Assembly (NCBI RefSeq): GCF_016793485.1
Contig: NZ_JAEULZ010000039.1
Coordinates: 42,363 to 106,362, forward strand
Origin: Mesorhizobium sp.
Lineage (GTDB): Bacteria; Pseudomonadota; Alphaproteobacteria; Rhizobiales; Rhizobiaceae
Direction of reading: 5' to 3'
Length of the DNA stretch: 64,000 nt
Shown: positions 32,316 to 40,287 of the stretch, in pieces
Position numbering within the stretch: the stretch's first letter is position 1
How the letters are laid out: each line of letters opens with the position of its first letter
The notes under the pieces: model-generated
Databases searched by the model: none
Seen by the model: only the letters and a program-made list of their open reading frames with translations
Told to the model about the DNA's origin: nothing
Translations under genes and position numbers: made by a program

Positions 32316-33573
32316 GCGGCGCTCCCCTGCCTGCCTTGTTCGCCGGCGCCTCTCCATCCCAAAGGCTCGACAGCGGCGCCGCCGCCAGCTTGTCGCCGAA
32401 CGGCACGAAGTCCGTGCTGTCGTAGAGGACGACGCCGAATGCAAAACGGTCCCCGCAAGCCTCGGCCAATGCCCGCAGGCCGGCGAAGTCGCCAGCCTTG
32501 ACCGTGGCGCTCGCCTTCACTTCGATACCTGCGATCGTCCCGTCGTCACGCTCCAGCACGATGTCCACCTCGCGCATGTCCCGATCCCGGAAATGATGCG
32601 GCGTCAACCGCAGGTCCGAAGCCGTCATGAGCTTCAGCACTTCCGAGAACACGAAGCTCTCCAGCAGCGCGCCGAACGTCCCACGATCCGCCTTCACCCG
32701 ATCAAATGTGAGCCCGCGCACACCCGCCAACAGGCCTGAATCGAGGAAATGGAGCTTGGGCGTCTTGACGATCCGCTTCAGTGCATTGGTGAACCAGGGC
32801 TGCACGGTCGCGATCAGGAACACCTGTTCGAGCAGCCCCACATAGCGCTGACTCGTCTTGTGATTGACGTTGATGCCGCTCCCGAACTGCGAATAGTTGA
32901 CCAGCTGGCCGGAGTGCTCGGCCAGCAGCCGCACGAATTTGGGAAGCTCGGTCAGCTTCTCCACCTCGGCGATGTCCCGCATGTCGCGGGTCAGGATCGA
33001 AGTGAGATAAGATCGCAGCCAGTCCTGCCGCCGCCGCTCGCTGTCGCGGCTGATCGCTTCGGGGAAGCCGCCGACCAGGACGAGTTTGACGAGATCGTCG
33101 CCGACGATCGCACTCCGCTGTCCCTGGAGCTTCCCTTCGAAGAGGCGTTCGAGAAAGGTCGGGGTCCGGTCTGCAATCTCGGCTCTCGCCAGCGGCAGCA
33201 TACGGATGGTCTCCATCCGGCCGGCCAAGCTGTCGGCGATCCGCGGCAAGGTCAGTACATTCGCCGAGCCGGTGAGTAGGAACCGACCCGGACGGTAATC
33301 CTCGTCGACCGTCTTCTTGATCGCGAGCAGCAGGTCGGGCACGCGCTGGATCTCGTCGATGATGGCCCGATCCAGGCCTCGGATGAAACCGGCGGGATCG
33401 GATTGGGCGGCTTCGAGGACGGTCTGATCATCGAGCGTGATATAAGTCCGACCGGCTTCTCCCATCTTTCGAACGAGCGTGGTCTTGCCCGCCCGTCGCG
33501 GCCCCACGATCAGGACCACCGGGGTATCCAAAAGGGCTTCTTCCGCCCGTCGCTCCACAAACCGCTCGAACAT
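32302..33573 (-). CDS. AAA_14 ATPase with DUF4143 domain, upstream of and coupled to hamA
   Basis: 423 residues. The N-terminal AAA_14 module has the P-loop GPRRAGKTT (about 24-32), the Walker B-like IIDEIQRVPDLL near 70-81 and LLTGSANV. The C-terminal half has the DUF4143 pattern, including EVDIVLERDDG and GIEVKASATV, a nuclease-like fold found in this family. Such ATPases are widespread and their function is unclear. The 3' end overlaps the hamA start by 14 bases, so the three genes read as one operon. It could be an extra component of this defence unit or an unrelated neighbour. Confidence 0.85.
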   Translation of the reverse strand: MFERFVERRAEEALLDTPVVLIVGPRRAGKTTLVRKMGEAGRTYITLDDQTVLEAAQSDPAGFIRGLDRAIIDEIQRVPDLLLAIKKTVDEDYRPGRFLLTGSANVLTLPRIADSLAGRMETIRMLPLARAEIADRTPTFLERLFEGKLQGQRSAIVGDDLVKLVLVGGFPEAISRDSERRRQDWLRSYLTSILTRDMRDIAEVEKLTELPKFVRLLAEHSGQLVNYSQFGSGINVNHKTSQRYVGLLEQVFLIATVQPWFTNALKRIVKTPKLHFLDSGLLAGVRGLTFDRVKADRGTFGALLESFVFSEVLKLMTASDLRLTPHHFRDRDMREVDIVLERDDGTIAGIEVKASATVKAGDFAGLRALAEACGDRFAFGVVLYDSTDFVPFGDKLAAAPLSSLWDGEAPANKAGRGAPRGAV

Positions 33574-33785
33574 GCCTTCTCCGAATCTCGGCCGATCGGG
33601 ATTATCGGTATCGGCTGATTGGGAGTCAACGTTCCGCTAATTGGGAGACGGAAGGCCGCTATCTGGAAAGCCGGGAGGGGAAAGCCTTCCCCTTCGGCCG
33701 AGCCGGGGTCTCGGCCGATCCCCTTCTGCGGGGAGACCCCGCAACGCCCCCTTTAGAGTGAGAGTGCGGACCAGGTTCGCCGTGA

Positions 33786-33831
33786 CGGGTTGAGGGCTGG
33801 AGGAGAGGCCTCCGGCGCCCGTCGCGGAGAA
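33786..33831 (+). promoter_or_regulatory. Repeated structured leader, copy A (before ardC)
   Basis: CGGGTTGAGG...GCGGAGAA is shared with the leader of the ParB-like gene (35846-35892). The centre is a hairpin GGAGG-AGAGG-CCTCC (33799-33813). The other copy keeps the loop AGAGG but has a different, still paired stem. It ends just before the ardC start. It may be an RNA regulator of ICE genes. Confidence 0.5.
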
Positions 33832-33836
33832 CCGCG

Positions 33837-34784
33837 ATGTCCACCAAGACCGCTTCGGCTCGCCCCGGCCACGACCGGGCGAGCCTCTATGACGAAATCA
33901 CCGGCAAGATCATCGTCGAGCTGGAGGCCGGCCGCGTGCCCTGGGTCCAGCCCTGGGGGACGGCTGCGGCGAAGGCGCCGCTCGCCATGCCAAAGAACGC
34001 CGCCACCGGCCGGCAGTATTCGGGGATCAACGTCCTGATCCTCTGGGGCGCCGTGATCGAGCACGGCTTCCCCGCCCAGAGCTGGCTGACCTTTCGCCAG
34101 GCGCTCTCGCTCGGCGGCAATGTGCGCAAGGGCGAGCACGGAACCACCGTCGTCTATGCCGACCGCTTCGTGCCGGACGACGAGAAGCGACGCGCGCGCG
34201 AGACCGGCGAGGAAGCCGCCGCCATCCCGTTCCTGAAGCGGTTCACCGTCTTCAACGCCGCCCAATGCGAAAACCTGCCGGCCGAGGTCGCGGCCGTCGC
34301 GCCACCGCCGCCGCCGGGCCTGATCGAGCCCAGAGTCGAGGCGCTGATCCGCGCGACCGGCGTCGACTTCCGCATCGGCGGCAACCGCGCCTTCTACGCA
34401 CCGGGTCCGGACTTCGTGATGGTCCCGCCGCCGCAGGCATATTTCGAGCCAATCAACTGGCACCGCACAGCCCTGCACGAGCTGGGGCACGCCAGCGGTC
34501 ATCCGTCCCGTCTCGGCCGCGATCTCGGCGGCGTGTTCGGCAGCAAGAAGTACGCGTTCGAGGAGCTGGTGGCAGAAATGAACGCCGCCTTCTGCTGCGC
34601 GTCGCTCGGCATCGTTCCGACCGTGCGCCACGCGGACTATATCGGCTCCTGGCTCGAGGTCCTGCGCGAGGACAACCGCGCCGTCGTGCGCGCCGCCTCA
34701 CAGGCCAGCAAGGCGGCGGACTGGATCCTCGGCTTCCTGCCCGACACCGAGAGCGCCAACACCACAGCGCAGGAGGCGGCATGA
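33837..34784 (+). CDS. ardC: ArdC-like antirestriction protein
   Basis: 315 residues. The N-terminal ssDNA-binding domain (about 15-150) has LYDEITGKIIVELEAG and NAATGRQYSGINVLILW. The C-terminal zinc metalloprotease-like domain has HELGH (214-218), then FEELVAEMNAAF. ArdC proteins of conjugative elements protect incoming DNA from type I restriction. A structured leader shared with the ParB-like gene precedes the ATG. The stop overlaps the PAPS-reductase-like gene by four bases (ATGA), so the two are coupled. Confidence 0.92.
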   Translation: MSTKTASARPGHDRASLYDEITGKIIVELEAGRVPWVQPWGTAAAKAPLAMPKNAATGRQYSGINVLILWGAVIEHGFPAQSWLTFRQALSLGGNVRKGEHGTTVVYADRFVPDDEKRRARETGEEAAAIPFLKRFTVFNAAQCENLPAEVAAVAPPPPPGLIEPRVEALIRATGVDFRIGGNRAFYAPGPDFVMVPPPQAYFEPINWHRTALHELGHASGHPSRLGRDLGGVFGSKKYAFEELVAEMNAAFCCASLGIVPTVRHADYIGSWLEVLREDNRAVVRAASQASKAADWILGFLPDTESANTTAQEAA

Positions 34785-35731
34785 TGCTGGGCCTCCTCAC
34801 ATCTGCGGCCGTCAGCGGCGCGCCTGCGTCGGAATCGATCCGGCTTCGCGTTCTCAGCCTCGGCGCCGGCGTGCAGTCGACCACGCTGGCGCTGATGGCC
34901 GCCGACGGCGAGGTCGGGCCCATGCCCGACTGCGCCATCTTCTCCGACACCGGCTGGGAGCCGAAGGCCGTCTATGAGCACCTGGCCTGGCTCATGTCGC
35001 CCAATGTGCTGCCGTTCCCCATCCACATCGTCTCGGCCGGCAACATCCGCGACGATCTGATCGCCGGAGCGCAGGGTGCGCGCTGGGCGTCCATCCCCGC
35101 CTTCACCCGCAACGTCACGCCGGCCGGGACGGCCATGCCCGTGTTCGATGAGGGCGATGACGGCGAGCTGGTGGCGATCGGCGAGCGCATCCTACCGACC
35201 GACCGCGTCGACGTCGGGATGATCCGCCGGCAATGCACGAAGGACTACAAGATCGTGCCGATCCGGCGGAAGGTGCGCGAACTCGTCGACCTGACAGGAC
35301 GGCGCTCTCCGAGCACGCCGATCGTCGAGCAGTGGATCGGCATCTCGATCGACGAGGCGATCCGGATGAAGCCCTCGTTCGAGGACTGGCAGGTCAATCG
35401 CTGGCCGCTGATCGAACAGCGCCTCTCGCGGCAGGATTGCCTGCGCTGGCTGACGCGGCACGATTATCCCATCCCGCCGAAGAGCGCGTGCATCGGCTGT
35501 CCCTTCCACTCCGACGCCCATTGGCGGCGGATGCGGGACAACGATCCGGACGCCTGGGGCGACGCGGTTCTGGTCGATCGCGCCATTCGCACCGGATTTC
35601 GTGGCATTCGCGGCGAGGTCTTCCTGCATCGCTCGGCCGTGCCGCTCGACCAGGCCGACATCTCCAACGCCAGCGATCGCGGCCAGCTCGATCTCTGGCC
35701 CAACGAGTGTGAGGGCATGTGCGGGGTCTGA
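34781..35731 (+). CDS. PAPS-reductase-like / adenine nucleotide alpha hydrolase superfamily protein
   Basis: 316 residues. The PP-loop is seen near residues 26-34 (SLGAGVQST), with SDTGWEP after it. The C-terminal half has SACIGCPFHSD and a terminal CEGMC, a four-cysteine set that may bind an iron-sulfur cluster or zinc. It resembles the phage and ICE branch of PAPS reductase/FAD synthetase-like proteins, whose substrate is unknown. It is coupled to ardC by a 4-base overlap. A role in DNA or tRNA sulfur modification is possible, in analogy to DndC, but is not shown. Confidence 0.8.
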   Translation: MMLGLLTSAAVSGAPASESIRLRVLSLGAGVQSTTLALMAADGEVGPMPDCAIFSDTGWEPKAVYEHLAWLMSPNVLPFPIHIVSAGNIRDDLIAGAQGARWASIPAFTRNVTPAGTAMPVFDEGDDGELVAIGERILPTDRVDVGMIRRQCTKDYKIVPIRRKVRELVDLTGRRSPSTPIVEQWIGISIDEAIRMKPSFEDWQVNRWPLIEQRLSRQDCLRWLTRHDYPIPPKSACIGCPFHSDAHWRRMRDNDPDAWGDAVLVDRAIRTGFRGIRGEVFLHRSAVPLDQADISNASDRGQLDLWPNECEGMCGV

Positions 35732-35845
35732 AGGTCCGGAAATCCGGAAAAGCGGGCAGGCGGACTTCCGGCTTCGTGTCTTTCTGGTTCGTCGGCTTTG
35801 CGGCGCGGTCCTCCGAGAGGAAGAGGGCTGCGCCGGTTTTCGCGG

Positions 35846-35892
35846 CGGGTTGGAGGTCGAGAGAGAGGCTCTCGGCCGCCCGCCGCGGAGAC
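35846..35892 (+). promoter_or_regulatory. Repeated structured leader, copy B (before the ParB-like gene)
   Basis: Similar to copy A at 33786-33831, with the hairpin CGAGAG-AGAGG-CTCTCG (35858-35874). The loop AGAGG is the same while both stem strands have changed and still pair, the mark of a conserved RNA structure. It ends 7 bases before the ATG. Confidence 0.5.
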
Positions 35893-35899
35893 TACCCCC

Positions 35900-38032
35900 A
35901 TGGCTACTGCCATTCAGAAGATCACCCTGTCGTCCTCGCGCGACATTCCCTTCAACAAGCTGGTGCTGAGCCAGTCCAACGTGCGGCGCGTAAAGGCCGG
36001 CGTCTCGATCGAGGAACTGGCCGAGGACATCGCCCGGCGCACGCTGCTCCAGAGCTTGAACGTCCGGCCGGTCCTCGACGCCGAGGGCGCCGAGACCGGC
36101 ATGTTCGAGATCCCGGCCGGCGGCCGGCGCTACCGCGCGCTCGAGCTGCTGGTGAAGCAGAAGCGCTTGGCCAAGGCCGCGCCGGTTCCGTGCGTGGTCC
36201 GCGATCCGGGCACCGACATTCTCGGTGAGGACGATTCGCTGGCCGAGAACATCCAGCGTGCGCCGCTGCATCCGCTCGACCAGTTCCGCGCCTTCCTGGC
36301 TCTGCGCGAGAAGGGGCGCTCCGAGGAGGACATCGCCGCGGCGTTCTTCGTCGGTGTGAACGTGGTGAAGCAGCGCCTGCGCCTGGCGTCGGTCGCGCCG
36401 GCCTTGCTCGACGTCTACGCCGAGGACGGCATGTCGCTCGAGCAGCTCATGGCCTTCACCGTCACCGCCGACCATGCCCGCCAGGAGCAGGTCTGGCAGG
36501 CGATCTCCGGCTCCTGGCAGAAGGAGCCCTATCAAATCCGTCGCATGCTGACGGAGAAGACGGTGCGCGCTTCCGACCGGCGGGCGGTGTTCGTCGGCCT
36601 CGACGCCTATGAGGCCGCCGGCGGCGTGGTGCTGCGCGACCTGTTCCAGTCCGATGATGGCGGCTGGCTCGAAGACATCACGCTGCTAGACGGCCTGGTC
36701 GCCGAGAAGCTGAAGGCCGAGGCGGAGACCATCGCCGCCGGGGGCTGGAAGTGGATCGAGGTCGCCGTCGACTTCCCCTATGGCCACACCCACGGGCTGC
36801 GTGCGCTGGAGGGCGTCGCCATCGATCTCACCAGCGAGGAGCAGGCGACGATCGACGCGCTCAACGCCGAATACGCCAAGCTCGAGGCGGAGTATGACGG
36901 CGCCGACGAGCTGCCGGACGAGGTGGACGAACGGCTCGGCGAGATCGAGGCGGCGCTCGCCGCCTTCGACGATCGGCCCGTCTCCTACGATCCGGCCGAC
37001 ATCGCCCGCGCCGGCGTCTTCGTCAGCATCGGTGCCGAAGGCGCCCTGTCGATCGACCGCGGCTACGTCCGACCGCAGGACGAAGCGCCCAAGGGCGAGC
37101 CGGACCAGGACGACGAGACCGATCCCGCGATGGCCGGGGCGCACGGCGCCGATCCCGACGCGCCCGTGGTTCAGCGCGCCGTCATCACCATCGGCAGGCA
37201 GGTCGCCGGGCCGGAGGACGAGGACGACGAGGACCTGAAGCCGCTCCCGGACCGCCTCGTGACCGAGCTGACCGCGGAGCGGACGCTGGCGCTGCGCGAC
37301 AAGCTGGCGTCCACGCCCGCCGTCGCGTTCCAGGCCGTGCTGCACAAGTTCTGCCTCGACGTCTTCTCCCGCTATTTCTCCTCCGGGACGGCGATGGAGG
37401 TGTCGGTGCGCAGCGCCAGCTTCCCGGTGCAGGCGCAGGGACTGAAGGACACGCCCGCGGCGAAGGCGATCGAGGCGCGCCACAAGGGCTGGGAGGAGCG
37501 CCTGCCCAAGGACAAGGCCGATCTCTGGGACTGGCTCACCACCCTCACGGGCGACGAGCAGGCGGTGCTCTTCGCCCATTGCGCGTCCTTCGGGGTCAAT
37601 GCGCTCTACGAAAAGGGCGACCGCTACGGCGCGGGCGCCTCGTCCCACACTGTCGAGCAGCGCATCGCCGAGGCCGATCGCCTGGCCCAGGCGGTCGATC
37701 TCGACATGGTGCAGGCCGGCTGGCGTCCGACCGTCGAGAACTATCTCGGCCGCGTGCCCAAGCTCCGCATCCTCGAGGCGGTGAAGGAAGGCGCCGGCGA
37801 GCGGGCGGCGCAGCTTATCGACCATCTGAAGAAGGGCGACATGGCCAAGGAGGCCGAACGGCTCCTGGCCGACACCGGCTGGCTGCCGGAGCCGCTGCGG
37901 ATCGCCGCAGCGGACGACGTGCCCGTCGACACCACCGAAGCCGAGGATGACGGCGAAGCGCTGCCCGAATTCCTCGCCGGCGACGATGAGGAAGCGAACG
38001 CCGAGGCGCCGCAGGTGATCGCGGCCGAATAG
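35900..38032 (+). CDS. Large ParB/RepB/Spo0J-family protein
   Basis: 710 residues. An N-terminal ParB domain (about 20-120) has IPAGGRRYRALELL and SLAENIQRAPLHPLDQFRAF, followed by a helix-turn-helix (about 140-190, GVNVVKQRLRLASVAP). The rest is acidic and of unknown fold. Proteins of this size are typical of rhizobial ICEs and plasmids and may act on element maintenance or as NTP-dependent DNA clamps. The structured leader copy B precedes it. A GC-rich terminator follows at once (38038-38072). Confidence 0.88.
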   Translation: MATAIQKITLSSSRDIPFNKLVLSQSNVRRVKAGVSIEELAEDIARRTLLQSLNVRPVLDAEGAETGMFEIPAGGRRYRALELLVKQKRLAKAAPVPCVVRDPGTDILGEDDSLAENIQRAPLHPLDQFRAFLALREKGRSEEDIAAAFFVGVNVVKQRLRLASVAPALLDVYAEDGMSLEQLMAFTVTADHARQEQVWQAISGSWQKEPYQIRRMLTEKTVRASDRRAVFVGLDAYEAAGGVVLRDLFQSDDGGWLEDITLLDGLVAEKLKAEAETIAAGGWKWIEVAVDFPYGHTHGLRALEGVAIDLTSEEQATIDALNAEYAKLEAEYDGADELPDEVDERLGEIEAALAAFDDRPVSYDPADIARAGVFVSIGAEGALSIDRGYVRPQDEAPKGEPDQDDETDPAMAGAHGADPDAPVVQRAVITIGRQVAGPEDEDDEDLKPLPDRLVTELTAERTLALRDKLASTPAVAFQAVLHKFCLDVFSRYFSSGTAMEVSVRSASFPVQAQGLKDTPAAKAIEARHKGWEERLPKDKADLWDWLTTLTGDEQAVLFAHCASFGVNALYEKGDRYGAGASSHTVEQRIAEADRLAQAVDLDMVQAGWRPTVENYLGRVPKLRILEAVKEGAGERAAQLIDHLKKGDMAKEAERLLADTGWLPEPLRIAAADDVPVDTTEAEDDGEALPEFLAGDDEEANAEAPQVIAAE

Positions 38033-38037
38033 CCCAC

Positions 38038-38072
38038 GCGCGGGGCGGCTTCGGCCGTCCCGCGCCCCTTTT
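38038..38072 (+). terminator. Rho-independent terminator after the ParB-like gene
   Basis: GCGCGGG...CCCGCGC arms with a small loop around CTTC, followed by TTTT. It starts 6 bases after the ParB stop. Confidence 0.65.
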
Positions 38073-38091
38073 CCCTTTCAACCGACCCCAC

Positions 38092-38117
38092 AGCCCGGCC
38101 TTCGCGCTGGGCTTTTT
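38092..38117 (+). terminator. Terminator/leader module 1
   Basis: AGCCC...GGGCT hairpin followed by TTTTT and, after 9 bases, GGAGAC and the next ATG. The same module recurs at 39082 and 39834, always just before a small gene. Confidence 0.6.
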
Positions 38118-38134
38118 CGTTTCAGGAGACCGTC

Positions 38135-38614
38135 ATGACCGACACATCCGACACCACGCCGCAGCCCGCCGCCCCGCTTTCCGATTGGGAGATGAAGGCG
38201 GTTGCACGAGCCAAGCTCGAGGCCGAGCTTTTCACCCTCAACAAGGCCACGCTGCTCAACGCACTGACGCTCGCTGGCGTCACCCGCGTCGTCGTCAGCT
38301 TCGACGGCTACGGCGATTCCGGCCAGATCGAGAATGTCGAAGCTCAGACCGGCGACGATCCCGTCACCATGCCTGCCGCAGCCATCGAAATCGCCGAGGC
38401 CGTCTGGGACCACGCCGAACCGACGCGTTCGTCCGTCTGCATCGCCGAAGCCGTCGAGCGCCTGGCCTATGACGTTCTCGAAAAGACTCATTGCGGCTGG
38501 GAAAACAACGACGGCGCATACGGCGACATCGTCTTCGATGTCGCGGAGGAGACGATCACGCTCGATTGCAACGAGCGCTACACCGCCTCCGAAAACTACA
38601 CCCACACCTTCTGA
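38135..38614 (+). CDS. Conserved ICE protein of unknown function (DUF6878-like)
   Basis: 159 residues, acidic, no membrane helix. Conserved-looking parts are VSFDGYGDSGQIENV near residue 50, and CGWENNDGAYGDIVFDV and YTASENYTHTF at the end. It matches the family recently named DUF6878 as far as can be recalled; the function is unknown. GGAGA lies before the ATG, preceded by a hairpin and T run. It is the first of six small genes in a row on this strand. They may be anti-defence or regulatory cargo, which is inference. Confidence 0.65.
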   Translation: MTDTSDTTPQPAAPLSDWEMKAVARAKLEAELFTLNKATLLNALTLAGVTRVVVSFDGYGDSGQIENVEAQTGDDPVTMPAAAIEIAEAVWDHAEPTRSSVCIAEAVERLAYDVLEKTHCGWENNDGAYGDIVFDVAEETITLDCNERYTASENYTHTF

Positions 38615-38624
38615 GGAGGCGGCC

Positions 38625-39053
38625 ATGGGACATTGCTATCACCACGCCCTCTCCTCGGTCAGGAAATGGGGCGGCGTCGCAGAAGACTATCTGCCGCTGC
38701 ACCAATGGTTCGACGAGTCGAAGGCGACCACCGCCGATTTCCGGCATCGGGCGCTGCGGCATCACGCCGAAGGCATCTTCATGCTGGAGCGCTTCTTCGG
38801 CTCGACCATCACCATTTCGACGGGCCGCGTCGTGCCCGTCCGGCTCCTTGGCGAGCAGCATGTGGTCGAGGATCTCGGCTTCATCCCAAGCTTCGCCGAC
38901 TGGGTGCGCTGCATTCGCCCCCAGCCGTGGATGGGACGCGCCCAGCCGATCCACAAGCAGGTTGATCCCTTCGCCGCGCTTTCGGGTGCGAGCACCGACC
39001 ACGCGCCCAACGCGCCGAGCGGCACAGCCGTCGAGACGCCCCGGCGCTTCTAG
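38625..39053 (+). CDS. Conserved ICE protein of unknown function (DUF6915-like)
   Basis: 142 residues, soluble. It starts MGHCYHHALSSVRKWGG and has a His-rich middle (FRHRALRHHAEGIFMLERFFG) and the segment VRLLGEQHVVEDLGFIPSFADW. The pattern recalls DUF6915; its function is unknown. The ATG follows GAGGAGG, 10 bases after the stop of the preceding gene, so both are in one transcript. A terminator-like hairpin lies after its stop (39082-39104). Confidence 0.65.
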   Translation: MGHCYHHALSSVRKWGGVAEDYLPLHQWFDESKATTADFRHRALRHHAEGIFMLERFFGSTITISTGRVVPVRLLGEQHVVEDLGFIPSFADWVRCIRPQPWMGRAQPIHKQVDPFAALSGASTDHAPNAPSGTAVETPRRF

Positions 39054-39081
39054 CGGCAACCACCTTCCAACCGTTCCCCCG

Positions 39082-39104
39082 AGCCCGGCCCTGCCGGGCT
39101 TTTT
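39082..39104 (+). terminator. Terminator/leader module 2
   Basis: AGCCCGG-CCCTG-CCGGGCT hairpin followed by TTTT; 17 bases on come GGAGACC and the next ATG. Same layout as the modules at 38092 and 39834. Confidence 0.65.
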
Positions 39105-39121
39105 CATGTCTGGAGACCATC

Positions 39122-39538
39122 ATGACCACGTTCACCATCGAATCCACTTACCGCATTCCGATCTATCGCCAACGCAGCTACCAGGCCGACACGCTGGCCG
39201 AAGCCTGCCGTCTCGCCATCGAAGACGATGACTGGGAGGGGCAGAAGGAGGACTACGAATCCGCCGGCGAGACCTATGTGACCGGCGCCTGGCCGGGCGA
39301 CGTTCCGCCCTACACCGTCCCGGCGCTTCCGATCCCCGCCCACTTCGGCGAGGCCCTTCAGCGCAGGGCCGAGCACTTCGAAGTTCTGCTTGGCCTGCTC
39401 AAAGTTTTCGCGCTCCCGCCCGATGGCGGCCTGACCGACGAACCGTTCTGGCGCCAGCGGGCGCACGCCGCGATCGCGAAGGCCGAGGCGATTCTCGCGG
39501 GCGCACGCGATCCCGATGACGAAGGAGGCGTGTCATGA
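39122..39538 (+). CDS. Hypothetical ICE protein
   Basis: 138 residues, acidic. It opens with TFTIESTYRIPIYRQRSYQADTL, probably a beta-hairpin, followed by helices containing EDDDWEGQKEDYESAGETYV. No known domain is recognised. The ATG follows GGAGACC. Its stop overlaps the next gene by four bases, so the two are coupled. It belongs to the array of small genes between the ParB-like and helicase genes. Confidence 0.6.
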   Translation: MTTFTIESTYRIPIYRQRSYQADTLAEACRLAIEDDDWEGQKEDYESAGETYVTGAWPGDVPPYTVPALPIPAHFGEALQRRAEHFEVLLGLLKVFALPPDGGLTDEPFWRQRAHAAIAKAEAILAGARDPDDEGGVS

Positions 39539-39807
39539 CCGAATATGTCGTCAAGATTGCCTTCTGGCTGCGGGCCTTCGACAGCGCGACCATCGAGGCT
39601 GCGTCTGACGCGGAAGCGATCGAGAAGGCGAAAGTAGCCGCCACCGCCGCAATGGAGTCGACGGCGTTCCCGGAACACATCGACAGTGACGAGCGACGAG
39701 AAGGCGTCATCGCCTACATCGACCGCACCACGTCGGAGGGCTGTGAGCCCGTCATCGAGGACGTCGAATTCGACGACGACCGGATCCACGATCCGCCCGC
39801 CGCCTGA
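39535..39807 (+). CDS. Hypothetical small acidic ICE protein
   Basis: 90 residues. The N-terminus (TEYVVKIAFWLRAFDSATIEAASDAEAIEKAK) has the strand-helix look of a small domain found in ICE proteins; the C-terminus is very acidic (EDVEFDDDRIHD). No function can be given. It overlaps the previous gene by ATGA, so both are translated together. A terminator-like module follows at 39834. Confidence 0.6.
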   Translation: MTEYVVKIAFWLRAFDSATIEAASDAEAIEKAKVAATAAMESTAFPEHIDSDERREGVIAYIDRTTSEGCEPVIEDVEFDDDRIHDPPAA

Positions 39808-39833
39808 TCGCAACCACGCCCGAACCCACCCGA

Positions 39834-39857
39834 AGCCCGGCCACGCGCCGGGCTTTC
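39834..39857 (+). terminator. Terminator/leader module 3
   Basis: AGCCCGG-CCACGCG-CCGGGCT hairpin, followed by TTTC; then AAGGAGAC and the next ATG. Third copy of the intergenic module. Confidence 0.55.
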
Positions 39858-39876
39858 GCATTTTAAGGAGACTGAC

Positions 39877-40287
39877 ATGGCCGACTACTTCACTCACTTC
39901 TCATGCCTGCTCGACGTCGGCACGCCCGAAAACGCTGTGCGCGCCCTCGAGCTCTACGACAACACGCCCGAGGATGAAGATGGCCTTCGCTTCTCGGAGG
40001 GCTTCAACCTTTCAATCCAGACGGAAGGCGGATCAGGACTGTGGATTCGCGACGACTGTTCAGGAGACCCTGAGCGCGTGATCGAGTTTGTCGTGCTCTG
40101 CGCGGAGGAATTCGACCTCAAAGGCCTCTGGGGCTTCGAATACGCCAACACCTGCTCGAAGCCGCGCCTAGATGCCTTCGGCGGCGGCGCGCATGTGATC
40201 GACCTCGGCGCGCGCAAGAGCGTCGGCTGGACCAGCACCAACGAATGGCTGTGCCGCGCCTTGGAAGGAGATGATCCCGATGCCTGA
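39877..40287 (+). CDS. Hypothetical acidic ICE protein
   Basis: 136 residues, acidic and soluble. Segments such as FSEGFNLSIQTEGGSGLWIRDD and FDLKGLWGFEYANTCSKPRLDAFGGGAHVIDL look conserved, but the family is not recognised. AAGGAGAC precedes the ATG. Its end overlaps the next gene by 8 bases. Part of the small-gene array; a DNA-mimic or anti-defence role would fit the acidity but is speculation. Confidence 0.6.
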   Translation: MADYFTHFSCLLDVGTPENAVRALELYDNTPEDEDGLRFSEGFNLSIQTEGGSGLWIRDDCSGDPERVIEFVVLCAEEFDLKGLWGFEYANTCSKPRLDAFGGGAHVIDLGARKSVGWTSTNEWLCRALEGDDPDA

